From Ramlibacter sp. (GTDB taxonomy: Bacteria > Pseudomonadota > Gammaproteobacteria > Burkholderiales > Burkholderiaceae), in contig JACMQP010000128.1 in the NCBI GenBank assembly GCA_014376915.1, positions 1-11,039 on the forward strand: 11,039 nucleotides of DNA, written 5' to 3'. The notes beneath the pieces are model-generated. The model did no database searches, had not been told where the DNA came from, and saw nothing but the letters and a program-made list of their open reading frames with translations. This document shows, in pieces, positions 1-6,808 of this stretch; the stretch's first letter is position 1, and each line of letters starts with the position of its first letter. Position numbers and translations under genes: made by a program.

Positions 1-887
1 GGGTCGATGCCGCGCACGGCGCCGATCATCTCGGAGGCGAACAGCACGTTCTTGACCGGAATCACGGTGTTGAGCAGGTCGATGCCCGGCTGGTGGTAGA
101 CGCAGGTATCGAAGAACACGTTGTTGAGCAGGTGGTCCTTCAGCAGCGGCCGCTTCATTTCCTGCGCCAGGCCGCGGAACCGGCCCCAGTGGTAGGGCAC
201 CGCGCCACCGCCGTGCGGGATCAGGAAGCGCAGCGTGGGAAAGTCCTTGAACAGGTCGCCCTGGATCAGCTGCATGAAAGCCGTGGTGTCGGCGTTCAGG
301 TAGTGCGCGCCGGTGGTGTGGAAGGCAGGGTTGCAGCTGGTGCTGACGTGGATCATCGCCGGCAGGTCGTACTCGACCATCTTCTCGTAGATCGGGTACC
401 AGAGGCGGTCGGTCAGCGGCGGCGAGGTCCAGTGCCCACCCGACGGGTCGGGATTCAGGTTGATGCCGACGTTGCCGTATTGCTGGACGCACTTCTCCAG
501 TTCCGGGATGCAGGTCTTCGGGTCGACGCCCGGCGACTGTGGCAGCATCGCCACCGGTACGAAGTGGTCGGGGAACAGCTTGGCGACGCGAAAGCAAAGC
601 TCGTTGCAGATCGCGGCCCAGGTCGACGACACGTTGAAGTCGCCGATGTGGTGCGCCATGTAGCTGGCGCGCGGCGAGAACAGCGTGATGTCGCTGCCGC
701 GCTCCTTCATCAATCGCAGCTGGTTGCTCTCGATCGACTCGCGCAGCTCGTCGTCGCTGATCTTCAGGTCGGAGGCCTTCGGCATCAGCGACGGATCCTT
801 GATGCCGGCGATCTGCTGGTTGCGCCAGGCTTCCAGCGCCTTGGGCGCCGTGGTGTAGTGGCCGTGGCAATCGATGATCAGGCTCAT
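1..887 (-). CDS. ligJ: 4-oxalomesaconate hydratase (LigJ/PmdE), 3'-truncated by window edge
   Basis: Amidohydrolase-superfamily enzyme that hydrates 4-oxalomesaconate to 4-carboxy-4-hydroxy-2-oxoadipate in the cytosolic protocatechuate 4,5-cleavage pathway. 295 codons are present of about 340 usual for the family; the C-terminus lies left of the window. The N-terminus MSLIIDCHGHYTTAPKALEA carries the metal-binding HxH pair (H8, H10). Further along are H180 in AMIHVS, H225 in IPHGGG and E286 in FASEMIG. These are at a constant +2 offset from the zinc ligands and catalytic residues I recall for Sphingobium LigJ (H6, H8, H178, H223, E284), which separates it from other amidohydrolases such as gamma-resorcylate decarboxylase. 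The ATG at 885-887 overlaps the upstream gene's stop (ATGA), and an AAGGA lies about 8 nt upstream, so translation is probably coupled. The call is firm at family level; the pathway is inferred because no ring-cleavage gene is in view. Confidence 0.9.
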   Translation of the reverse strand, partial: MSLIIDCHGHYTTAPKALEAWRNQQIAGIKDPSLMPKASDLKISDDELRESIESNQLRLMKERGSDITLFSPRASYMAHHIGDFNVSSTWAAICNELCFRVAKLFPDHFVPVAMLPQSPGVDPKTCIPELEKCVQQYGNVGINLNPDPSGGHWTSPPLTDRLWYPIYEKMVEYDLPAMIHVSTSCNPAFHTTGAHYLNADTTAFMQLIQGDLFKDFPTLRFLIPHGGGAVPYHWGRFRGLAQEMKRPLLKDHLLNNVFFDTCVYHQPGIDLLNTVIPVKNVLFASEMIGAVRGID

Positions 888-1600
888 TGCTTGTTCCTTG
901 TGGATGCGGCGGGCTCCATGCCGTTGCGCTGTTTGGCTTGCGCCGCCTCGGGCGACGCCAGGTCGTCGAGCAGACGGCGCACGGCCCCCGCTTGCGCGGA
1001 CGCGGTGCAGATGCCAGCAGAAAAAGTGGTGGTGATCTGGATGGCGTCTGGCAGCGGGCCGACGACATCGATACCGTCGAGGTGCATGAGCTCGCTCAAC
1101 TGCTGGAAACCCAGCGCGACTTCACCGCGCGCCACCAGCGTGCCCACTGGCACGCCTGGCGGCGCCTGCACGGTGCGCGCCTTGACTTCTTCGGCGATGC
1201 CCCAGCGCTCGAACAGCCTGCCCAGCGCCACGCCACTCGGACCGGTGGAGTAGCCGATGGTGGGTGCGGCCTGCACCGCACGCCGCACCGCTTCCTCCGA
1301 GCCGAGGTCCGGACGATCGGCGCCGGTGCGCACGGCGACGGCGACACCTGAATCGACCAGGTCGACCTTGCTTCCCGCCACGACATGGCCGGATGCGACC
1401 AGCTTGTCGATCGCATCGGAGGCGAGGAACACGACGTCGAACGGCTCGCCAGTCTGCACGCGCCTGGCGGCATCGACTCCGCCGACCGATTCGATCCCGA
1501 CCTGCTGGCCGGAGCGCTGCCGGTAATCCGACAGGAGTTCGGCCAGCAGCTGTCGGGTGGCCATGGAGGAAATGCCCTTGAGCGGGGGATAGGACGCCAT
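884..1600 (-). CDS. ModA-like substrate-binding-fold protein without signal peptide; candidate cytoplasmic isomerase
   Basis: A 238-residue protein with the type-2 periplasmic-binding fold of molybdate-binding ModA: KGISSMATRQLLAEL at 8-22, DVVFLASDAIDKLVASGHV at 55-73, GYSTGPSGV at 116-124, VARGEVALGFQQLSEL at 156-171. It begins directly in the first beta strand with no signal peptide or membrane segment, so it should stay in the cytoplasm and cannot be an ordinary ABC binding protein; no modB or modC is nearby. From established knowledge, the bacterial aconitate isomerase described from Pseudomonas belongs to this ModA-like group, so the fold can be an enzyme on tricarboxylates. Its stop overlaps the ligJ start, so it is probably co-translated with 4-oxalomesaconate hydratase. 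I infer a role as isomerase or tautomerase of 4-oxalomesaconate, doing the job of LigU/GalD/PmdU. The start at 1600 is preferred over the ATG at 1564 because the latter would remove the KGISS strand; no clear Shine-Dalgarno is visible. Confidence 0.8.
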   Translation of the reverse strand: MASYPPLKGISSMATRQLLAELLSDYRQRSGQQVGIESVGGVDAARRVQTGEPFDVVFLASDAIDKLVASGHVVAGSKVDLVDSGVAVAVRTGADRPDLGSEEAVRRAVQAAPTIGYSTGPSGVALGRLFERWGIAEEVKARTVQAPPGVPVGTLVARGEVALGFQQLSELMHLDGIDVVGPLPDAIQITTTFSAGICTASAQAGAVRRLLDDLASPEAAQAKQRNGMEPAASTRNKQ

Positions 1601-1723
1601 GTTCGCAATTCTGCGTGCTGTTCCAACGCGGGGAAAGCCAGTGTGTCCACTAGCAGCTATAGCATTCCAGCATAATTGCGACCAGGGTATTCAATTCCGC
1701 CCTGCCCCTCTTTCGCCCATCCC
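1601..1723. promoter_or_regulatory. Divergent promoter/operator region between the ModA-like gene and the LysR regulator
   Basis: A 123-bp region with markedly higher AT content than its flanks, between two divergent genes, which is the classic place for LysR-type regulator control of a catabolic operon and of itself. Seen in it: an AT-rich core at 1656-1680 with the palindrome GCTATAGC (1656-1663), usable as a TGC-TATAGC extended -10 on the minus strand; CATAAT at 1671-1676 as a plus-strand -10 candidate; and CGCAATT (1604-1610) inverted as AATTGCG (1674-1680). No convincing -35 box could be paired with either -10, so transcription starts are not called. Confidence 0.5.
1621..1635. promoter_or_regulatory. 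Candidate LysR-type box, TTCC-N7-GGAA
   Basis: A perfect 4-bp dyad TTCC-N7-GGAA. It contains a T-N11-A match (T1622, A1634), the core pattern recognised by LysR-type regulators. It is centred about 28 bp upstream of the ModA-like start codon and about 96 bp upstream of the regulator start. The pattern is short and could occur by chance; the position in the divergent region is its main support. Confidence 0.3.
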
Positions 1724-2638
1724 GTGGACCTGCGCCAACTCGAATATTTTGTCCGTGTCGCCGAGCTCGGCAGCTTCACCCGCGCCTCGATCGCCCTCGA
1801 CGTGGCCCAGCCGGCGCTCAGCCGGCAGGTACGCCAGCTCGAGGTCGAGCTGCGCCAGAACCTGCTGGTGCGCAACGGCCGCGGCGCGCTGCCGACCGAA
1901 GCCGGCAAACTGCTGCTCGAGCACGGGCGCGGCATCCTGCACCAGGTCGAGCGCGCCCGCGAGGAGCTGGGCCGCATCCGTGGGGCGCTGGCCGGCCGGG
2001 TCGCCATCGGCCTGCCGCCGACCCTGGCCAAGGTGCTGGCCGTGCCTCTGATCCGCGAATTCCGCCGCCGCATGCCGGAGGCCACACTGTCCATCAGCGA
2101 AGGCCTGTCGCTCGGGATGCAGGAGTCGCTGGCCAGCGGCCGGCTGGACATCGCGTTGCTCTACAACGCGAAGGCGACCGCAGAAATCGAAGTCACGCCG
2201 CTGCTCGACGAAGCCCTGTTCCTGGTGCAACGCAAGCCCGGCGCCGCGGCCAAGGTCGCCAATGGCGCGGTGCCGCTGCGCGACCTGGCGGCGCTGCCGC
2301 TGGTGATCCCGACCCGGCCCAACGCGATCCGCATGCAGGTCGAGGCCGAGATGGCCAACCAGGGCTGCCACCCCAACATCGCGCTGGAGATCGACGGCGT
2401 CGCCGCCATTCTCGACCTGGTCGCCGACGGCGCCGGCAGCGCCGTGCTGTCGCGCCACGCCGTCGAAACGTCGGCCCGGCCGAAATCGTTCGTCATGCGC
2501 CCGATCGGCAAGCCGCCGCTGCATAGCAAGCTGTCGATCGGCATGAGCGCCCACCGCCCCGCCACTCTCACCCAGAAGGCGATGCTGGAGCTGATCCAGT
2601 CGACCGCCAGGCGCCTGCTCACTCCCGACGCCAAATGA
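1724..2638 (+). CDS. LysR-type transcriptional regulator
   Basis: A 304-residue regulator of normal family length. The winged helix-turn-helix spans about residues 1-60, with MDLRQLEYFVRVAELGSFTRA-type start and AQPALSRQVRQLE as the recognition helix. The effector domain follows from about residue 90, with GRVAIGLPPTLA, a second lobe around LPLVIPTRPNAIR, and GAGSAVLSRHAV. It acts in the cytosol and binds DNA as an oligomer. The GTG at 1724 is chosen because family members begin at DLRQLEYF; a TTG at 1676 would add 16 residues with no family support. It is divergent from the ModA-like/ligJ operon and overlaps the next gene by 4 nt (ATGA), so it probably regulates both in response to a pathway compound. 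Comamonas controls its protocatechuate 4,5-cleavage operon with the LysR-type PmdR; equivalence here is inference. Confidence 0.92.
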   Translation: MDLRQLEYFVRVAELGSFTRASIALDVAQPALSRQVRQLEVELRQNLLVRNGRGALPTEAGKLLLEHGRGILHQVERAREELGRIRGALAGRVAIGLPPTLAKVLAVPLIREFRRRMPEATLSISEGLSLGMQESLASGRLDIALLYNAKATAEIEVTPLLDEALFLVQRKPGAAAKVANGAVPLRDLAALPLVIPTRPNAIRMQVEAEMANQGCHPNIALEIDGVAAILDLVADGAGSAVLSRHAVETSARPKSFVMRPIGKPPLHSKLSIGMSAHRPATLTQKAMLELIQSTARRLLTPDAK

Positions 2639-3633
2639 ACGCCAACGTGAACACCAGACGCGACTTCATCGCCGCGGTGCTGCCGGTCATCGCCTTCGGC
2701 CCACTCGCGGTTGCGCCAGCCGCGGCGCAGGCGCCGTGGCCGAACCGGCCGATCCGCATCGTCGTGCCGTTCACGCCCGGCGGCTCCACCGACATCCTGG
2801 CACGCTCCATCGGCAAGGAACTGCAGGACGCGTGGGGCCAGCCGGTGGTGATCGACAACGTGCCCGGCGCCGGCGGCTCGATCGGTGCCGACAAGGTGGC
2901 CAAGGCCCAGGCCGACGGATACACCCTGCTGATGGGCCATATCGGCACGCTGGCGGTGAACCCGTCGCTCTATCCCAACCTGCCGTACGACCCGATCAAG
3001 AGCTTCGCGCCCGTGGCGTGGGTGGCGCGCGTGCCCAACGTGCTGGTGGTCCACCCCTCCGTGCCGGCGCGCACGGTGCAGGAGCTGGTGGCGCTGGCCA
3101 GGTCCAGGCCCGGCCAGCTCGCATACGGCTCCGGCGGCAACGGCAGCGCGGCCAACCTGGCGACCGAATACTTCAAGCTGCGCACCGGCACGTCGCTGCT
3201 GCACATCCCGTACCGCGGCACCGCGCCGGCCATCACCGACCTGATGGGCGGTCAGATCCAGGTGCTGTTCACCGGCGCGCCCGCGGTGCTCGGACAGGTC
3301 CGCGGTGGCCAGCTGCGCGCGCTCGCCGTTTCGTCGCCCAAGCGGATGGACACGCTGCCAGACGTGCCGACGGTGGCGGAAAGCGGCTACAAGGATTTCG
3401 AGGCCGACCAGTGGTATGGCGTGGTCGCGCCGGCCGGCACGCCGCCGGCCGTGGTTGCCAAGCTCAATGCGCAGATCAACCTGTCGCTCAATTCGCCGGC
3501 GCTGAAGGCGCGTCTGAACAATGAGGGCGCTGTCGCTGTCCCCGCGACCCCCGAGGCCTTCGGCGCCCACATCGCCCGAGAGATCGCACGCTGGCAGCCG
3601 GTGATCAAGTCGGGGCGCGTGAAGGCCGACTGA
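2635..3633 (+). CDS. Bug-family (TctC-like) tripartite tricarboxylate transporter solute-binding protein
   Basis: A 332-residue periplasmic binding protein of the Bug/TctC family. The N-terminus has TRRDFIAAVLP and a hydrophobic stretch ending in AAAQA, with likely cleavage after residue 33. The paired arginines before Asp-Phe-Ile resemble a Tat motif, so export could be by Tat or Sec. Family hallmarks are PIRIVVPFTPGGSTDILAR (ligand loop 1), NVPGAGGSIGADKVAKAQAD followed by GYTLLMG, and GGQIQVLFTGAPA. Its ATG lies inside the stop of the LysR gene (ATGA), an unusual pairing that suggests the sensor and the binding protein are made together. No TctA or TctB membrane subunits lie in the window, so it is an orphan like most Bug proteins in Burkholderiales. 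The ligand is probably an aromatic or organic acid of the pathway; this is inferred from context only. Confidence 0.93.
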   Translation: MNANVNTRRDFIAAVLPVIAFGPLAVAPAAAQAPWPNRPIRIVVPFTPGGSTDILARSIGKELQDAWGQPVVIDNVPGAGGSIGADKVAKAQADGYTLLMGHIGTLAVNPSLYPNLPYDPIKSFAPVAWVARVPNVLVVHPSVPARTVQELVALARSRPGQLAYGSGGNGSAANLATEYFKLRTGTSLLHIPYRGTAPAITDLMGGQIQVLFTGAPAVLGQVRGGQLRALAVSSPKRMDTLPDVPTVAESGYKDFEADQWYGVVAPAGTPPAVVAKLNAQINLSLNSPALKARLNNEGAVAVPATPEAFGAHIAREIARWQPVIKSGRVKAD

Positions 3634-3647
3634 GCCGTTTGGCTGTC

Positions 3648-3686
3648 ATGCCGGACTTGCTCCGGCATCCATGTCTTTTGTTTTCT
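3648..3686 (+). terminator. Terminator-like hairpin after the Bug gene
   Basis: A perfect 8-bp stem, ATGCCGGA (3648-3655) and TCCGGCAT (3661-3668) with loop CTTGC, is followed after a few bases by a T-rich tract (TCTTTTGTTTTCTT, 3674-3687). It begins 14 nt after the stop codon of the Bug gene. The T tract is not immediately adjacent to the stem, so a rho-independent terminator is likely but not certain. It also forms the outer end of the large inverted repeat. Confidence 0.6.
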
Positions 3687-4148
3687 TGCGCACGCGCGTC
3701 ACCTAGGCTGGCACGGCCGCTGGCCGGGACGGGGTGTTCTCCGGTCGCGCTCGCGGGCGTCATCCCGTGAACGCTGCTGCTACCGCGTCAACCAGATCAA
3801 TGAGGCCCATGAGGTGTAGCGACCGCGAATGGCCCTGCGCGCACCCCATCCCGACCACCGGCCTTGAAGGAGCGGATTGGATCGGAGCAAGGAATCGCGC
3901 GGCTTCTCCGAAGCGCCCTGTGGCTCTTGCCTCCTGCTGGCCCGCAACCTGGTCTCGCACGGACGGTGGTCTGAGTGGGTCGGGCGCAGGGCCATTCGCG
4001 GTCGCTACACCTTGCGCACCTCATTGATCCGGTTGATGCGGCAGCAGCAGAGTCCATCGGATGACGCCCGCGAGCGTGACCGGAGAACGACCCACCCAGA
4101 CCGGCGGCCGCGCCAACCAGACTGGCACGCGAGAACAGGAAGAGATGG

Positions 4149-4169
4149 ATCCAGGATCAAGTCCGGGAT
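4149..4169 (-). terminator. Weaker hairpin after the DUF1932 dehydrogenase gene
   Basis: This is the mirror copy of the hairpin at 3648. On the minus strand ATCCCGGA pairs with TCCTGGAT, one mismatch in 8 bp, loop CTTGA, starting 5 nt after the operon's last stop codon. The following minus-strand sequence is pyrimidine-rich but has no real T run, so termination efficiency is doubtful. Confidence 0.35.
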
Positions 4170-4174
4170 GACCG

Positions 4175-5080
4175 TTACTTCTTCGGCGTGGAGTCGGCGA
4201 TCAGCCGGTCGGCGTAATCCTGCCAGCGGGCGTCTTTGCCCAGGCCCTTGAACACGTCGTCCTGCGCACGATCGGAAACCCACTGCTGCTTGCCGGCGAT
4301 GGCGGCGGCCATCAGCGGCGGGAAGCCGGCTTCCTCCACCGTGTTGGCGGCCTCGCGCATTTCCTCGGCGCGGCGCTTGCCGTGCTGCACGACCCGGCTG
4401 AAGAAATAGGCGCCCTGCTGCTGCCAGTCGATCGACGGGAAGGTCTCCTGCAGGGTCGGCAGCACATGGTCCTCGACGCCGTACTTGCGCGCCGTGGTGT
4501 AGCTCTCGATCACCAGCGCCTCCAGCCCCTTGATCATCACGCTGCGGCACATCTTGATCGCGCTGGCGACGCCGAGCTGGTCGCTCACGCCCTTCGCATC
4601 CATGCCCCAGCCGTTCAACAGGGCGGCCAGTGGCGCGGCCTGCAAGCCGCCCAGCAGCATCGGCACGCGGATGCCGTACGGCGGCACCGAGGCCATGACG
4701 GCGGCTTCCACATAATCGGCGCCCCGGGCGTCGATCAGCGCCGCGGCCCGCTGCTTGGTGCCGGGCGAGGCGGAGTTGAAGTCGAGGAACACGCTGCCGG
4801 GCCGGATGAACTCCGCCGCCTCCCGGGCGACGGCGAGCGTCTTGGACGCGGTGACCGCTGAGATGATCAGATCGCTGGCCTCGCACAGTTCGCGCAGCGA
4901 GCCGTGCGCGGTGATTCCGTGCAACGAGCAGTGGTCGAGTTCATCGGCCCGGCTCGCCGGATCGGCAAACTTCAGGTCCCATGCGCCCATCGCCGTGACG
5001 CCGGGCTTGTCCTTCAGGCCGAAGCTGAACGTCTTGCCGACCTCGCCGTAGCCGACCAGGCCAATGCGCTGCAGATTCAT
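4175..5080 (-). CDS. NAD(P)-dependent dehydrogenase of the 6-phosphogluconate/3-hydroxyisobutyrate dehydrogenase superfamily, DUF1932 type
   Basis: A 301-residue cytosolic oxidoreductase. An N-terminal Rossmann domain has the dinucleotide motif GYGEVG at 10-15. DFNSASPGTK at 100-109 and MASVPPYGIRVPMLLGG at 129-145 correspond to the substrate and glycine-rich loops of beta-hydroxyacid dehydrogenases, and AIKMCRSVMIKG at 174-185 carries the candidate catalytic lysine K176. The C-terminal helical part (about 190-260) fits DUF1932. The start is the ATG at 5080, 7 nt after a GAGGAA (5087-5092); an upstream ATG at 5113 would overlap the previous gene by 23 nt and add 11 unconserved residues. It is the last gene of the liv-Bug operon, 10 bp after the Bug stop. 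The substrate is unknown: by family it should be a beta-hydroxy acid or similar, and by context an intermediate of aromatic-acid breakdown. That assignment is inference. Confidence 0.85.
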   Translation of the reverse strand: MNLQRIGLVGYGEVGKTFSFGLKDKPGVTAMGAWDLKFADPASRADELDHCSLHGITAHGSLRELCEASDLIISAVTASKTLAVAREAAEFIRPGSVFLDFNSASPGTKQRAAALIDARGADYVEAAVMASVPPYGIRVPMLLGGLQAAPLAALLNGWGMDAKGVSDQLGVASAIKMCRSVMIKGLEALVIESYTTARKYGVEDHVLPTLQETFPSIDWQQQGAYFFSRVVQHGKRRAEEMREAANTVEEAGFPPLMAAAIAGKQQWVSDRAQDDVFKGLGKDARWQDYADRLIADSTPKK

Positions 5081-5086
5081 CCGGAT

Positions 5087-5092
5087 TTCCTC
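5087..5092 (-). promoter_or_regulatory. Ribosome binding site that fixes the DUF1932 gene start
   Basis: GAGGAA on the minus strand, overlapping the Bug stop codon and 6 nt from the ATG at 5080. It supports the shorter protein over the start at 5113 and implies translational coupling with the Bug gene. Confidence 0.65.
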
Positions 5093-6077
5093 ATTGACGC
5101 GGGACCTTCGCATGGGCGATCACCTCGCTCCAGCGGCTGACCTCGCTGGCCATCAGCGCGCCGAGCTGCGCGGGCGAGCTGCCTTGCGCCACCAGGTTGA
5201 GCTCCAGCAGGCGCTTCTTCACGTCGGGGTGGGCCACGGCAGCCTGCATCTCGCGGCTCAGGCGCGCCACCACGTCGGGCGGCGTCTTCGCCGGCACGGC
5301 CAGGCCGTTCCACGACGTCGCGGTGAACGTCGCGAGCGAGCCACCGGACTCGCGCGCCGCCGGCACGTCCGGCAGCTGCGGCGCGCGCTTCTCGCCCAGC
5401 ACGGCAAGTGGGAGCAGCGCCTTCGATGCGATCTGCGGCATCAGTGGGCCCAGGATGTCCAGGCCGGCGTCGATCTGGCCACCGCGCAGCGCGGTGATGA
5501 GCGGCGGCGTGCCGTTGAACGGGACCACCTGGGCGTCGATGCCGGCGCTGGCCTTGAACAGTTCTGCCGCCAGGTTCTGCGTCGTGCCGACGTTGGGCGT
5601 GCCGATGTTCAGCTTGCCGGGATTGGCTTTGGCGTAGGCCAGCAGCTCGGCCAGCGTCTTGAAGCGGCCGCCCTCGGCCACCACGATCGCCAGGTCGAAA
5701 GTCGCCAGCGTCGAGACCCAGGCAAAGTCCTTGAGCGTATCGAACGGCAGCGACCTGAACAGCGCCGCGCTCACGGCCGTGCCGCTGGAGACCAGCAACA
5801 GCGTGTGGCCGTCTGGTTCTGCCCTCGCGACCAGCTCGCCTGCCACGACGCCACCGGCGCCGGGGCGGTTGTCGACCACCACGCCCTGGCCGATGCTGGC
5901 GGCGAGCTTCTGGCCAACCGTACGGGCCGTCAGGTCGGCGGCACCACCGGCGGCATTGGGCACCACGATCTTCAGTGGCTTCGAGGGAAAGGCGGACTGC
6001 GCCGATGCCAGCCGCGGCAACGCGCCGGCCAGCCCCAGGGCGGCCGCGGCAACCAGGAAACTTCGCTTGTCTTGCAT
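5091..6077 (-). CDS. Second Bug-family (TctC-like) solute-binding protein, inside the ABC transporter operon
   Basis: A 328-residue Bug protein. The signal peptide is MQDKRSFLVAAAALGLAGAL followed by PRLASAQ, with probable cleavage after ASA or ASAQ. Family hallmarks are KPLKIVVPNAAGGAADLTAR, DNRPGAGGVVAGELVARAEP followed by DGHTLLLV, and LRGGQIDAGLDILGP. It differs clearly from the Bug protein at 2635-3633, so it is not a recent duplicate. It starts only 5 bp after the livF stop and ends 10 bp before the dehydrogenase start, so it is co-transcribed with a LIV-type ABC importer with which Bug proteins are not known to work. No TctA/TctB genes are present. It may feed a membrane complex encoded elsewhere, or act as a ligand sensor; neither can be decided here. 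Confidence 0.93.
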   Translation of the reverse strand: MQDKRSFLVAAAALGLAGALPRLASAQSAFPSKPLKIVVPNAAGGAADLTARTVGQKLAASIGQGVVVDNRPGAGGVVAGELVARAEPDGHTLLLVSSGTAVSAALFRSLPFDTLKDFAWVSTLATFDLAIVVAEGGRFKTLAELLAYAKANPGKLNIGTPNVGTTQNLAAELFKASAGIDAQVVPFNGTPPLITALRGGQIDAGLDILGPLMPQIASKALLPLAVLGEKRAPQLPDVPAARESGGSLATFTATSWNGLAVPAKTPPDVVARLSREMQAAVAHPDVKKRLLELNLVAQGSSPAQLGALMASEVSRWSEVIAHAKVPRQ

Positions 6078-6082
6078 GGGTT

Positions 6083-6800
<718 letters not shown>

Positions 6801-6808
<8 letters not shown>

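Larger units (their letters stand above)
3645..4172. repeat. Large imperfect inverted repeat: two approx. 215-bp arms around an approx. 100-bp core
   Basis: This fills the 541-bp gene-free gap between two convergent genes. The left arm runs 3645 to about 3862; read on the other strand from 4172 back to about 3961, the right arm repeats it. Matching blocks include GTCATnCCGGACTTG at both outer ends, TTCTCCGGTC then GCTCGCGGGCGTCATCC (from 3737 and, inverted, from about 4087), and a perfect 28-bp block at 3813-3840 inverted at 3984-4011. Arms differ by substitutions and small indels, so they have diverged. The core (about 3863-3960) is not palindromic. The right arm ends 2 bp from the stop of the DUF1932 gene and the left arm starts 12 bp after the stop of the Bug gene. 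No transposase, no obvious target duplication and no credible gene are seen. It may be two copies of a dispersed intergenic repeat inserted head-to-head, or a MITE-like element. Confidence 0.8.

Noticed and set aside
93..1253. 386-codon plus-strand open frame
   Set aside because: Antisense shadow of ligJ and the ModA-like gene; composition is rich in Arg, His, Gln and Val as expected for the reverse strand of GC-rich genes, with no recognisable domain.
884..1600. Molybdate ABC transporter binding protein (modA)
   Set aside because: There is no signal peptide, no modB or modC nearby, and the gene is coupled to a catabolic enzyme.
1676..1723. TTG start giving a 320-residue LysR protein
   Set aside because: The extra 16 residues are proline-rich and precede the conserved DLRQLEYF start; the GTG at 1724 matches the family.
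2161..3570. 469-codon minus-strand open frame
   Set aside because: Antisense to the LysR and Bug genes, both of which have clear family motifs; it spans two genes and shows only low-complexity Arg/Gly/His sequence.
3734..4057. Overlapping open frames on both strands of the inverted repeat that encode nearly the same peptide (each with SDREWPCA and GAGPFAVATP-like or RAGPFAVATP-like segments)
   Set aside because: The resemblance is forced by the palindrome: each strand reads one arm in the same frame. No Shine-Dalgarno, no family and no codon bias support a gene.
3645..4172. Insertion sequence
   Set aside because: Arms are about 215 bp, the core about 100 bp, and there is no transposase frame or target duplication; a repeat pair or non-autonomous element is the most that can be said.
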